The position numbers were made by a program, and so were the translations under genes. Under the pieces are notes generated by a model that searched no databases, was not told where the DNA came from, and saw only the letters and a list, made by a program, of their open reading frames with translations. Below, piece by piece: positions 41,019-49,917 of a DNA stretch of 64,000 nt. Each line of letters opens with the position of its first letter. The stretch's first letter is position 1. This DNA comes from Roseospira marina (GTDB lineage: Bacteria > Pseudomonadota > Alphaproteobacteria > Rhodospirillales > Rhodospirillaceae), in the NCBI RefSeq assembly GCF_014197855.1, contig NZ_JACIGJ010000004.1, positions 124,001 through 188,000 on the forward strand. The letters are read 5' to 3'.

Positions 41019-41059
41019 GCGTTCCGGTGGAATCGGGAACGAAATGTCTGGAATCAACA

Positions 41060-41076
41060 GATCCGTGCTTCGGATC
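41060..41076. terminator. Hairpin after fliX (possible terminator)
   Basis: GATCCG (41060-41065) and CGGATC (41071-41076) form a 6-bp stem with a 5-nt loop, 22 nt after the fliX stop on its strand. There is no T-run, and it also lies just upstream of the dksA promoter, which it could isolate from fliX transcription. Confidence 0.35.
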
Positions 41077-41097
41077 CATATCGGGCCGTGTATTGGA

Positions 41098-41574
41098 TCA
41101 GGCCCCGGCGCGGGACAGCTTGGCCAGTTCTACCTCGGCGCGGAGTTCAATCTCGTCCAGCAGAGCGTCGAGTTGGCGGTCCGGCCCTTGCTCGCGCCGG
41201 GCCCGGACGGTGCGCGCCAGCTCCATGAGGCGATCTTTGGGGATGGCCCCCAACAGCAGCCCCAGGCGCACGTCCTCCAACCGCTCCAGCATGTCCTCGC
41301 CGTGCCGCATCAAGCGGTCGCGGCGCTGACGGCGGCTGGCCTCCGAGTCCGCGCCAACATCTTGAATGGACAACAAACCCTGCAAGGCGTCGACGGCGGC
41401 GGCTCCGCTCCCGGCGGGGGCGGCGTCGGCTTTGGCGGGCGCCTCCGGCCCGTCGCCAAGGACCCCGTTCAGGGCGCGTTCAAACTCAAGGGCGGCGCTG
41501 TCGGCCACACGTCCGGTCCGGCGGATCCGTCCCACACCGGTGCCGCGTCCGGGCCCTTCGATCTTCGTTGTCAT
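41098..41574 (-). CDS. fliX: Flagellar assembly regulator FliX
   Basis: 158 residues from ATG 41574 after AGAGGT; the long upstream extension is rejected. N-terminus MTTKIEGPGRGTGVGRIRRT, a FliX-like pattern (conserved Pro-Gly start, basic run), then a variable linker and a C-terminal block RRDRLMRHGEDMLERLEDVR, LGLLLGAIPKDRLMELARTV. FliX in Caulobacter is the partner that controls FlbD activity in response to class II flagellar assembly (known). FlbD is encoded in this window too, which supports the pair being functional. It is divergent from flgI. Confidence 0.88.
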   Translation of the reverse strand: MTTKIEGPGRGTGVGRIRRTGRVADSAALEFERALNGVLGDGPEAPAKADAAPAGSGAAAVDALQGLLSIQDVGADSEASRRQRRDRLMRHGEDMLERLEDVRLGLLLGAIPKDRLMELARTVRARREQGPDRQLDALLDEIELRAEVELAKLSRAGA

Positions 41575-41965
41575 GCCGCACCTCTGTTCGAACGTCCTGT
41601 TCACGCCCCACGGCCCGGTTCCGCGCGGGTGTCGGTCCGGGCATCGCGGCGCCCCGATATCGACGCTGCGAATCGTAACGCTGCCGACCCGGGGCCGGCA
41701 AGGCTTGCGGGGCGGCTGCAAAACGCGCGCCACAGACCGACAGATTACATTAGGCCGCGGCCGGGGAGGCTCAACCCCCTCATATGGCCTATGAAATTGG
41801 GATGAGGCGGGGCGGCGTCGACGGCTGAGGGGGCGGAGGGACCGAGTCGGTGTTCCGCGGCGGGGGCGGCAACTCCTGCCTGGGGGCGGCGGGAAGTGCC
41901 GGGTGTCGGCCTCGGACCCTGGCCGGAAATCCAGCGTGGTCAATGTGTTCGCTCTCTCACACTGT

Positions 41966-41981
41966 TGGCACGGCATTCGCA
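41966..41981 (+). promoter_or_regulatory. Sigma-54 promoter upstream of flgI
   Basis: TGGCACGGCATTCGCA has the -24 GG and -12 GC elements exactly 10 nt apart, with TGGCACG matching the -24 box and TCGC the -12 box (the consensus T of TTGC is C). The start is expected near 41992, about 85 nt before the flgI ATG. This is what FlbD would activate. The rest of the 502-nt fliX-flgI gap (41575-42076) shows no gene; it is GC-rich with no other feature I can name. Confidence 0.7.
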
Positions 41982-42076
41982 TATCTGAAGGCGGGGTGGT
42001 GTCCGCGTACGGCGGTCGCCCCAAGGTTTGCGTTCTTTTTGCTTTTCTGGTCCCAGATGCCAACGGGGTCCCGAGC

Positions 42077-43216
42077 ATGACACGGCCATGGTCCGTTTCG
42101 CGTTTTCTTGTTGCCGTGCTTGTCCTGGCGGCCTGCGCCCTGGCGTGGGTCCCGGCTGGATCGGCGTGGGCGGCCTCGCGCGTCAAGGATATTGCCAGCT
42201 TCGAAGGCGTGCGGGACAACATCCTGATCGGCTATGGCCTCGTGGTCGGCCTCAACGGCACCGGCGACGATGTGGATGACGACCCATACACGCGGGAAAG
42301 CCTGATCGGCATGCTGGAGCGGATGGGCGTCAATACCCGCGATGGCGAGATGGCCCCGGACAACTCCGCTGCCGTCATCGTGACGGCGACGTTGCCGCCG
42401 TTCGCGCGCCAGGGGAACCGCATTGATGTGACCATCAGCGCCCTGGGTACGGCCGAGAACCTGATGGGGGGCACCCTTCTCGTCACCCCGCTGCTGGGCG
42501 CGGACGGTGAAGTGTATGCGGTCGCGCAAGGGCAGGTGCAGGTCGGCGGCTTCGTCGCCCAGGGGCAGGCCGAGACCATCACCAAGGGCGTCCCGACGAA
42601 TGGCCGCATTCCCAATGCGGCGATTGTCGAAAAAGAGGTGCCCTTTGAACTGGCCGGCATGGAATCGGTGAAGATCAGCTTGCGCAACCCCGACTTCACC
42701 ACCGGCCGCCGCATTGCCAACGCGATCAACACCTACCTGGGCACGGAGGTCTCTGAGCCGCTGGATCCCGGGACCGTGCTGCTGCGGGTGCCGCGCGGCT
42801 ATCCCGGGGGCGTGGTGGCGCTGCTGACGGATGTGGAACAGCTTCGTGTCGAGCCGGACCAACTGGCCCGCGTCGTCATCGACGAGCAGACCGGCACCAT
42901 CGTGATCGGCGAGAATGTGCGCATCGATACGGTGGCCATCGCCCAGGGCAACCTGACGATTCGGGTGACCGAAACTCCTCAGGTCTCGCAGCCGGCACCG
43001 TTCTCCACCAGCGGCCAGACCGCCGTGGTGCCCCGGACCCAGATCGAGGTGGACGAGGACGAGGACAATCAACTGACCGTGGTCAATCCGGGCGTGACGC
43101 TCCAGGACCTCGTGAACGGCCTGAACGCCCTTGGGGTGGGGCCGCGCGACATGATCTCCATTCTTCAGGCCATCAAGGCGGCGGGCGCCATGCAGGCCGA
43201 AATTCAGGTGATGTAG
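42077..43216 (+). CDS. flgI: Flagellar P-ring protein FlgI
   Basis: 379 residues from ATG 42077, chosen because a signal peptide (residues 1-33, ending AWAAS) follows at once; the frame extends upstream past the sigma-54 promoter and that part is not coding. FlgI forms the P-ring bushing in the peptidoglycan layer. Signatures: RVKDIASFEGVRDNILIGYG and LVVGLNGTGDD, then NSAAVIVTATLPPFARQGNR and IDVTISALGTAENLMGGTLL, and the C-terminal VNGLNALGVGPRDMISILQA. It leads the flgI-flgJ-flgN-like-flgK-flgL run. Confidence 0.97.
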   Translation: MTRPWSVSRFLVAVLVLAACALAWVPAGSAWAASRVKDIASFEGVRDNILIGYGLVVGLNGTGDDVDDDPYTRESLIGMLERMGVNTRDGEMAPDNSAAVIVTATLPPFARQGNRIDVTISALGTAENLMGGTLLVTPLLGADGEVYAVAQGQVQVGGFVAQGQAETITKGVPTNGRIPNAAIVEKEVPFELAGMESVKISLRNPDFTTGRRIANAINTYLGTEVSEPLDPGTVLLRVPRGYPGGVVALLTDVEQLRVEPDQLARVVIDEQTGTIVIGENVRIDTVAIAQGNLTIRVTETPQVSQPAPFSTSGQTAVVPRTQIEVDEDEDNQLTVVNPGVTLQDLVNGLNALGVGPRDMISILQAIKAAGAMQAEIQVM

Positions 43217-43217
43217 C

Positions 43218-43553
43218 ATGGATACGATGATCCAGGCTCAGGCCCAGAACGCCATGACACGCGCGCAGTCGACGGCGCCGGCCGGGCTCGCCGGCATTGG
43301 CGCCGCGCTGAAGGCCGGCGATATGGCCAAGGCGCGTGAAACGGCGCAGGACTTCGAGGCGTTCTTTCTGTCGCAGATGATGCAGCCCATGTTTTCCGGA
43401 CTGTCGACCGAGCCGCCGTTCGGCGGTGGGCACGCGGAAAACACGTGGCGCTCGCTGTTGGTGGACGAGTACGGCAAGCTGATGGCCCGGAACGGGGGCG
43501 TCGGCATTGCTGATTCCGTGATGCGCACCATGCTGGCCGCGCAAGAGGCCTGA
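43218..43553 (+). CDS. flgJ: FlgJ rod-binding protein (rod domain only)
   Basis: 111 residues, beginning one base after the flgI stop. It carries the rod-binding FlgJ N-terminal domain: AQDFEAFFLSQMMQPMFSGL, then EPPFGGGHAENTWRSLLVDE and YGKLMARNGGVGIADSVMRT. The C-terminal muramidase (glucosaminidase) domain of enterobacterial FlgJ is absent, as is normal in alphaproteobacteria (known), so a separate enzyme must cut the peptidoglycan. It caps rod assembly. Very close spacing to flgI and the next gene shows co-transcription. Confidence 0.93.
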   Translation: MDTMIQAQAQNAMTRAQSTAPAGLAGIGAALKAGDMAKARETAQDFEAFFLSQMMQPMFSGLSTEPPFGGGHAENTWRSLLVDEYGKLMARNGGVGIADSVMRTMLAAQEA

Positions 43554-43582
43554 CGCAAACGGACAGGGAAGGAGGAACGATC

Positions 43583-44527
43583 ATGGCTGACGGACAGACG
43601 CCCAAACGCCCGACCGTGACGCCGCCCCCGGCGTTGGGGCCGGCCCGTGCCGCGACGCCCAGTACCCGTGCCACGGCCGAGGGGCCGTCCGGCGGGGCGC
43701 CGCCGCGCGTCGCGGTGGGGGTGGCCGGTCCGCCCAAGGGCCCCGGGGCAAACGCCTCTGCGCCCAAGACTCTCGCGCCGAAAGGTGTAGCCCCCAAGGG
43801 GGCGGCGCCCGAGAGCCTCGGCTCTGGCGGTGCGGGTGCGGTGTCCCCCGTCCTCGGGTCTGCGCCAGCCGGGGCGCCTGCGGGGGCACCCCGCATCGCC
43901 GTGGGACCCGCCAGAGCTGCGCCCGGTGGTGGCGTCGGTCGCGGTCAGGACGCCAGCCCGTTGCCCGGTGGCGCCGCAAAACCGGCGGCCGCTCAGGGTA
44001 CAAGCCGGCCCGCCGAACACGCCCGCGCGGCGGGCACCCTGGAGCCCGGCCACACGGTGCGGGATATGCGGCGGCCGACCGGAACGGTCACGTCCAATCC
44101 CGTGGTGGCGGACGTCATGCGCGCCAGCGGGGCGCTCGTCGATCTTCTCGAGGAGGAGAACGCGGCCCTGCGTAAGCACGACATCGACACGGTGCGCGCC
44201 CTGGCCGAACGCAAGCAGAAAGCGACGCGGTACTACCGGGAGCGCATGCTCAAAATCCAGAAGGACCCGTCGGAGATCACCGAGCTTCCCGAGGACGAGC
44301 GCGATGTGGTGCGGGAAATGGCGTGCTATCTCGACTCGCATTTGGCTGAGAACGGCCGCCTGTTGAAGAGCGCCAAGGCGTGCAGTGAACGGCTGATGGG
44401 CCTGTTTGTGGATGCCGTGCGCCACACCAACGCGGACAAGGCGGCCGGCTATGCCCCCGACGGCCGCCTGAGCGAACAGAACCATAACCCGTCCCGCATG
44501 TCCTTGTCGTTCAACGAGAACCTGTAG
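43583..44527 (+). CDS. FlgN-like export chaperone with long N-terminal extension
   Basis: 314 residues; ATG 43583 follows GGAAGGAGGA. The C-terminal 150 residues form a helical FlgN-like region (VMRASGALVDLLEEENAALR, then KHDIDTVRALAERKQKATRY). FlgN-type chaperones are normally about 150 residues and guard FlgK and FlgL before export; those genes follow directly. The N-terminal 170 residues are Pro/Ala/Gly-rich with APKG-type repeats and probably disordered. The FlgN call rests on position and helix pattern; primary similarity is weak. Confidence 0.7.
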   Translation: MADGQTPKRPTVTPPPALGPARAATPSTRATAEGPSGGAPPRVAVGVAGPPKGPGANASAPKTLAPKGVAPKGAAPESLGSGGAGAVSPVLGSAPAGAPAGAPRIAVGPARAAPGGGVGRGQDASPLPGGAAKPAAAQGTSRPAEHARAAGTLEPGHTVRDMRRPTGTVTSNPVVADVMRASGALVDLLEEENAALRKHDIDTVRALAERKQKATRYYRERMLKIQKDPSEITELPEDERDVVREMACYLDSHLAENGRLLKSAKACSERLMGLFVDAVRHTNADKAAGYAPDGRLSEQNHNPSRMSLSFNENL

Positions 44528-44587
44528 CCTGGATGTGACCTCGCCGCGTCGGTGTCCGCCGTCGCGGTTTAACAAAGGCAGAAGCCC

Positions 44588-46801
44588 ATGAGCATCAACC
44601 TGGCCCTCAGTTCGGCGCTCAGCGGATTGAAGACCAACCAGAAAGCCCTGGATCTGGTCTCGCGCAATATCGCGAACGTCAACACGCCCGGCTACACGAA
44701 GAAGATCTTCAACCAGGAAAGTGTCGTCCTGGCTGGGGTCGGCTCAGGTGTGCAGGTCAGTGAGATCCAGCGCCGCGTCGATTATGGCTTGATCGACGAG
44801 TTGAATCGCGAGAACGCCCAGCTTGAGAAGCTGTCGGTCAAATCCCAATTCTTCGACCAGATGCAGAATCTGTTCGGGAAACCCGCCGACAACAACTCCA
44901 TTGCGCACATTATGGAGACCCTCGCCGGCGAAGTGGAAATGCTCGCGCTCGACCCGGACAAGACCGAGCAGCATATGACGGTCGTGCAGCGGGCCCAGGA
45001 TGTAAGCCACAAGCTGAACAGCATGGGCGACCATTTGCAGCAGCTTCGCCTTGATGCCGACCAGGACATCCAGCGGTCCGTGCAGCGCGTGAACACGCTG
45101 TTGGAGGACATCAACGACCTCAATAAGGAGATCGCCTACACCATCGCGACCTCGCGGGACAGCACCGACCTGACGGACAAGCGCGATATGGCGGTCGCGG
45201 AGTTGCAGTCGCTGATGAATGTCACGGTCTTCACGCGGGACTCCGGGGAACTCACAGTCTACACCGAGGGCGGCGACATTCTGGTCGACCGCGAGGTGAA
45301 GCAGGTGTCGTACTCCCCCCGTTCGTCGTACTCGGCGTGGACCACGAAGGGCGGCAACGACGTTCAGGGCATCACGGTCAATGGCCACGACATCACGGAG
45401 GACATCACCGACGGCCGGATTTCGGCGCTGATCGAGATGCGGGATTCGATCCTGCCCAACTATCAGGCGCAGCTCGACGAGTTGTCCCAGGAACTGCGCG
45501 ACACCGTCAACGCGGTCAACAACCGGGGCACCAGTTTTCCCAACCTGGCCACCGAATTCGTCGGGACGCGGACGTTCCTGGATTCCGCCGCCCAGACCAT
45601 GCAGCTTGATGCCGATCACGACACCGTGGTCGCGCTGTTCGACGGCGACGGCAATCAGGTGGCGCAGACCACGATGAAGGACATCGTGAACCTGATCGGG
45701 GGCGGCGATCTGGAAACCCCGACCACGATCGACGATGTGGCGGCCGCCCTGCAAACCTGGCTGCAATCCGGCAGTGGCGCCACCCCGCCCGGACCGGGCT
45801 TGGGGTCGGCCACCGTGAGCGTGAACAGCGACGGCGTGCTGGATATCAAGCTGAACGACAACAGCGTCGGCCTTGCCTTCAAGGATGTGAACACCACTGC
45901 CGGCACGGATCCCGCCTCCTGGACGGCCGAGGACGCTTCCGTGACGTTCGACGCGGACGCCGATGGCAACGGGGATATTACGCACGCCGGCTTCTCGTCG
46001 TTCTTCGGTCTCAACGACGTGTTCACCGATGGTGGCCGGGCCGAGTGGGCCTGGGATTCCGGCATCAAGTCGGAGACGTGGCGGCCATTCTCCGGCGGCA
46101 CTTTGAACTTCAGCAATGCGTCCGGTTTGGTCGTCGATAGCCTGACCCTAACCGGCACCGAGACCGTTGAGGAGATCGCCGCCGCCATCAATTCGGACCC
46201 CGGCCTGAAAGGGTTTCTGGAGGCCGAGGTGGTGCCGGAGGGCGAGGGCGTGCGGTTGCGCATCAAGCAGCGTGATGGCAGCGACCTGATGGTGACCCAG
46301 GCCGGGGGCGGCACGGGGCTGATGGATTCTCTCGGCCTGAAGCCCAGCAGTGCCGGCTTGGCGAATGCGGTGTCGGTGAAAAAAGAGATCGCCGACAACC
46401 CGTCTTTGCTCTCGCGCGGCGCCGTGCTCTACAACAGCGATACGAAGGAGTACACTGTCAGCTCCGGCGACAACAGCACGGCCAACGCCATGGCGGAGGC
46501 CCTGCGCGCGGGACGATCGTTCGACAGTGCCGGGGGGCAGGTGTCCACCAACAGCACGTTGAGCGACTACGCCGCGCTTCTGCTATCGCAAAACGCCAGC
46601 GCGGCGCGCGCGAATGAGACCAAGCTGGACTATCAGGTGAGCCTCGTGGATTCGCTGAGTCTGAAGAACGCGGAGATCAGCGCCGTGAACCTGGATGAAG
46701 AACTCGCGGAACTGATTGTGTACCAACAGAGCTATGCCGCGTCGGCCAAGGTCATATCGACCGTGTCCGACTTGTTCGATATTCTGAACAGCATCGTCTA
46801 A
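44588..46801 (+). CDS. flgK: Flagellar hook-associated protein FlgK
   Basis: 737 residues, at the long end for FlgK. The N-terminal D0 helix is diagnostic: MSINLALSSALSGLKTNQKA, LDLVSRNIANVNTPGYTKKI. The C-terminal D0 helix is SLKNAEISAVNLDEELAELI then VYQQSYAASAKVISTVSDLF. Acidic, Gly/Asp-rich middle domains (about 330-560) are exposed at the hook-filament junction. It is exported by the FlhA gate with help from the FlgN-like chaperone upstream. Confidence 0.97.
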   Translation: MSINLALSSALSGLKTNQKALDLVSRNIANVNTPGYTKKIFNQESVVLAGVGSGVQVSEIQRRVDYGLIDELNRENAQLEKLSVKSQFFDQMQNLFGKPADNNSIAHIMETLAGEVEMLALDPDKTEQHMTVVQRAQDVSHKLNSMGDHLQQLRLDADQDIQRSVQRVNTLLEDINDLNKEIAYTIATSRDSTDLTDKRDMAVAELQSLMNVTVFTRDSGELTVYTEGGDILVDREVKQVSYSPRSSYSAWTTKGGNDVQGITVNGHDITEDITDGRISALIEMRDSILPNYQAQLDELSQELRDTVNAVNNRGTSFPNLATEFVGTRTFLDSAAQTMQLDADHDTVVALFDGDGNQVAQTTMKDIVNLIGGGDLETPTTIDDVAAALQTWLQSGSGATPPGPGLGSATVSVNSDGVLDIKLNDNSVGLAFKDVNTTAGTDPASWTAEDASVTFDADADGNGDITHAGFSSFFGLNDVFTDGGRAEWAWDSGIKSETWRPFSGGTLNFSNASGLVVDSLTLTGTETVEEIAAAINSDPGLKGFLEAEVVPEGEGVRLRIKQRDGSDLMVTQAGGGTGLMDSLGLKPSSAGLANAVSVKKEIADNPSLLSRGAVLYNSDTKEYTVSSGDNSTANAMAEALRAGRSFDSAGGQVSTNSTLSDYAALLLSQNASAARANETKLDYQVSLVDSLSLKNAEISAVNLDEELAELIVYQQSYAASAKVISTVSDLFDILNSIV

Positions 46802-46895
46802 ATCGTCCGGCACCGGCCGGGCGACGACCGGGATCCGGCGCAGAAGGCGCCAGCCGCCGTACGAGGCGGCGCGGAGAATGGCAGGAGTGACCGCT

Positions 46896-48407
46896 ATGAC
46901 CACACCCATCAGCACTCGGGTCGGAACCTTCGCGCAGAGGAGTTCGATGATCCAGCAGATGATGAGGCTGCAATCCCGGCTCTACGATAGTCAGTTGCAG
47001 GTCGCGACCGGGCAACGCTCCCAGACGTACACCGGGATTTCGACGGACAGCTTCCGTCTGGTCAGCGTTGAGACGGAAAAGACCAAGGTCGAGTACTACC
47101 AGAAAAGCAATGCGATTGCGCAGGTTCGCCTGGATACCATGGCGACCTCGGTCAATTCGATTCAGGACGTGCTGCACAACGTGTACAACGACCTGATCGA
47201 TCTCGGGGCAGGCGATCAGAACCAGATCATCGACGAGGCTGAGGCCGACACCCTGAGCAATATTCAGAAGTTTGCCTTCTCCGCCATGAAGGATCTGGCA
47301 TCCTATCTGAACGCCAAGGCGGACGGGCGGTATGTGTTTTCCGGTGGCCGCACGGACCAGCGCGCCGTGGACTTTCCCTATACGACCCTGGAGGAGTTCC
47401 AGGCCGCCTACGATGGGTCCGACATTACCTACCCGACCTCTCGTGAGGCCAATGTGCCGGATGCGAAGATCGGGCAGGATCAGCATGGGGGCCTGACCTA
47501 CGGCCCCGGCGCCAACACTATCACGCCCGCGACGGCCGCCAGCACCGAGGCGCTGGTGCCCGGGACGGTGATCGAGTTGACTGATGGCGACATCACGACC
47601 CAGCGCTTCACCGTGACGGCGCGCGATACGGGGACCGGGGCGCTGACGGTCACGCCGGCCCCCTCCGGTCTGCCGGGCGCCGCCAGCGACGCGACCATCT
47701 CCGCCGTGTCGTATTATGGCGGCGACAGTCTGACGTTCGAGCATCGGGTGAGCGACGAGCGGACGCTGGATTTGGGGCTTAACGCGAAGGACGGCGCATT
47801 TGAAAAGGCCTTCCGCGCGTTGGGCATGCTGGCGCAGGGCGGCTTGAATGCGGCCGCCACGACGACGCCGGCCGCATCCACCGGGACGTTGACCTTTAAC
47901 AACGCCAACGGAACCGTGACCGCCGCGACACCGGGATCGTTCTCGGGCTTGCCGATCGGCAGTTCGATCACGTTCACGGGCACCGCGAACAACGACGGTC
48001 AGCGGTACACCATCGTGTCGAACGATGGGGACACCCTCACACTGGACCCGCCCCCCGTGAACGAAGGCGCCGTGGCGGCGGACGCGGTCACGGACAATCT
48101 GGGCCGCATTGAAGAGGCCATGGCGCTGTTGAGCGACGCCACAAACCACACGTCCGCCATGCCGTCCGAGGATCCGAGCGACATAGAGCAGGTCGGGAGC
48201 CTCATCGGCTTCAATCAGGTGACGCTGGACCGCGCGATCGATGAGGCGAAAACCTTCGCGAGCTATCTCAGCATCCGTCAGACGGAGATCGAAAGCGTCG
48301 ACAAGCTGGAAGCCGCGGCGAACCTCAACAACGATGCCCTGGCGTTGGAGACGGCCATGGCCAGTTTCGCGCGGATCAGCGAAGTCTCCTTGCTGTCGTA
48401 CATTTAG
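46896..48407 (+). CDS. flgL: Flagellar hook-associated protein FlgL
   Basis: 503 residues from ATG 46896, chosen over ATG 46878 because GGAG lies 9 nt before it. FlgL is the second junction protein between hook and filament. N-terminal flagellin-like helix: MTTPISTRVGTFAQRSSMIQ, QMMRLQSRLYDSQLQVATGQ; C-terminal helix ETAMASFARISEVSLLSYI. At about 500 residues it is roughly 200 longer than typical FlgL; the extra Thr/Gly/Ala-rich material lies near 195-400 and should be surface exposed. Confidence 0.93.
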   Translation: MTTPISTRVGTFAQRSSMIQQMMRLQSRLYDSQLQVATGQRSQTYTGISTDSFRLVSVETEKTKVEYYQKSNAIAQVRLDTMATSVNSIQDVLHNVYNDLIDLGAGDQNQIIDEAEADTLSNIQKFAFSAMKDLASYLNAKADGRYVFSGGRTDQRAVDFPYTTLEEFQAAYDGSDITYPTSREANVPDAKIGQDQHGGLTYGPGANTITPATAASTEALVPGTVIELTDGDITTQRFTVTARDTGTGALTVTPAPSGLPGAASDATISAVSYYGGDSLTFEHRVSDERTLDLGLNAKDGAFEKAFRALGMLAQGGLNAAATTTPAASTGTLTFNNANGTVTAATPGSFSGLPIGSSITFTGTANNDGQRYTIVSNDGDTLTLDPPPVNEGAVAADAVTDNLGRIEEAMALLSDATNHTSAMPSEDPSDIEQVGSLIGFNQVTLDRAIDEAKTFASYLSIRQTEIESVDKLEAAANLNNDALALETAMASFARISEVSLLSYI

Positions 48408-48591
48408 GGCAAATCCCGGGCGACTCGGTCGGGTCGGCGCGGCCCGATGGTCCGGTGGCTCTATGGTCCGGTGGCCCCGTGGTCCGCTAGCTTCGGGCCG
48501 GGCGGTCTCTTGACCGACGGGCCGGGCCGGCCAACATCTCCGTCACTGGCGCGGGATCGGACCGCGCCCCCACGGTACGGAGGCATAAACG

Positions 48592-49047
48592 ATGAGCGGA
48601 GGCATTCTGTCGCGCGCCCTGGGCGGTCATAAGGCGGCCGGGCGGGAGGCTGCGCCCTTTCCCGTGGACAAGCCGGAGGCGGCCTGGAAGGACGATCTGA
48701 CACCCGAGCAATTCCGCGTGCTGCGCGAACAGGGCACCGAGCGGCCGTTCTCCCACCCCCTCAACGACGAGAAGCGGCCCGGCCTGTTCCACTGCGCCGG
48801 CTGTGGCACGCCATTGTTCGATGCCAGCGCCAAGTACGACAGCGGCTCGGGCTGGCCCAGCTTCTTCCAGCCGCTTGAGGGCGCCGTCGGGACGTCCACC
48901 GACCATGTGCTGCTGTCCCCGCGCACCGAGGTGCATTGCGCCCAGTGCGGTGGCCATCTTGGCCATGTGTTCGATGATGGTCCGGCCCCGACCGGGCAGC
49001 GGTATTGCATGAACGGCACGGCCTTGGCCTTCGAGCCGTCTCGTTAA
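48592..49047 (+). CDS. msrB: Peptide methionine-(R)-sulfoxide reductase MsrB
   Basis: 151 residues, ATG 48592 after ACGGAGG. It repairs oxidised methionine. The MsrB core is complete: zinc CxxC pairs in LFHCAGCGTPLFDASAKYDS and EVHCAQCGGHLGHVFDDG, the SGWPSFFQP motif, and the catalytic cysteine in QRYCMNGTALAFEP. The N-terminal 30 residues are polar with no signal peptide, so it is cytosolic. It stands alone between flgL and an SDR gene. Confidence 0.97.
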   Translation: MSGGILSRALGGHKAAGREAAPFPVDKPEAAWKDDLTPEQFRVLREQGTERPFSHPLNDEKRPGLFHCAGCGTPLFDASAKYDSGSGWPSFFQPLEGAVGTSTDHVLLSPRTEVHCAQCGGHLGHVFDDGPAPTGQRYCMNGTALAFEPSR

Positions 49048-49143
49048 AGGCGCGCGCGCCAGCCGCCCTTTCCGATCGCCCGTCTTTCCGGTAGGCAGAG
49101 CCCGAGGGATTTGGTTCACCACCGGAACAGGGATCAGACCACG

Positions 49144-49905
49144 ATGCGAATCAAGGATCACGCCGCCGTTGTTACCGGCGGCGCGTCGGGGCTTGGCGCG
49201 GCCACCGCTCGGGTTTTGGCAGAGGCAGGGGCGCGGGTCACCGTGCTCGACGTCAACGAGGACGGCGCACGGGCCACAGCGGAGGCGATCGGCGGGCTGG
49301 GTCTCGCCTGCGACGTCACCAGCGCCGAGTCCGTGGCCGCCGCCCTGGCCGCGGCAACGGAGGCGCATGGTCCCGCCCGGTTGTGCGTCAACTGCGCCGG
49401 GGTCGTGGCCGGCGGTCGCGTGGTGGGGAAGGAGGGGGCGCATGACCTCGCCGTCTTCTCGCGGGTCATTGCCATCAACCTGATCGGCACGTTCAACGTC
49501 ATGAGCCAGGCCGCCGCCGCCATGGTGGACCTGGCGCCGGAGGACGAACACGAGCGCGGTGTGATCGTCAACACGGCCTCCATCGCCGCGACGGAAGGGC
49601 AGGTGGGGCAAGCCGCCTATGCCGCTTCGAAGGGCGGGGTGGCGTCGCTGACGCTGCCGGCCGCGCGCGACCTTGCCCGCCACGGAGTGCGCGTGATGTG
49701 CATTGCGCCGGGTCTGTTCGAGACGCCGATGTTCGAGTCCCTGCCGCCCGATGTGTACGACGCGCTCATCAAGAAGACCCTGCATCCCCACCGTCTCGGC
49801 CGCCCGGAGGAGTTCGGCCGCATGGTCCGGGCGTTGGTCGAGAACCCCATGATGAACGGCAGCGTGGTGCGCCTGGACGGCGCCCTGCGGCTGGAGCCCC
49901 GATAG
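49144..49905 (+). CDS. Short-chain dehydrogenase (3-hydroxyacyl-CoA dehydrogenase type 2-like)
   Basis: 253 residues from ATG 49144. Classical SDR fold: cofactor motif VVTGGASGLGAATARVLAEA, NCAGVV, and the catalytic Ser/Tyr/Lys in NTASIAATEGQVGQAAYAAS and YAASKGG. The acidic residue after the second strand (TVLDVNEDGA) favours NAD over NADP. The pattern MCIAPGLFETPMFESLPPDV is close to bacterial 3-hydroxyacyl-CoA dehydrogenases of the HSD10 type, which oxidise short acyl-CoA or related alcohols; the exact substrate is not certain. It converges with the LOG gene 12 nt away. Confidence 0.87.
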   Translation: MRIKDHAAVVTGGASGLGAATARVLAEAGARVTVLDVNEDGARATAEAIGGLGLACDVTSAESVAAALAAATEAHGPARLCVNCAGVVAGGRVVGKEGAHDLAVFSRVIAINLIGTFNVMSQAAAAMVDLAPEDEHERGVIVNTASIAATEGQVGQAAYAASKGGVASLTLPAARDLARHGVRVMCIAPGLFETPMFESLPPDVYDALIKKTLHPHRLGRPEEFGRMVRALVENPMMNGSVVRLDGALRLEPR

Positions 49906-49917
49906 GGGAGGGCGCGG

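Noticed and set aside
41903-42076. Upstream extension of the flgI reading frame
   Set aside because: The sigma-54 promoter lies inside this stretch and a signal peptide starts at ATG 42077, so the upstream codons cannot be part of the protein.
48447-48490. Repeated ATGGTCCGGTGGC units after flgL
   Set aside because: Two and a half copies of a short GC-rich unit in a gap; too short and simple to call a functional repeat, and no CRISPR-like array is present in the window.
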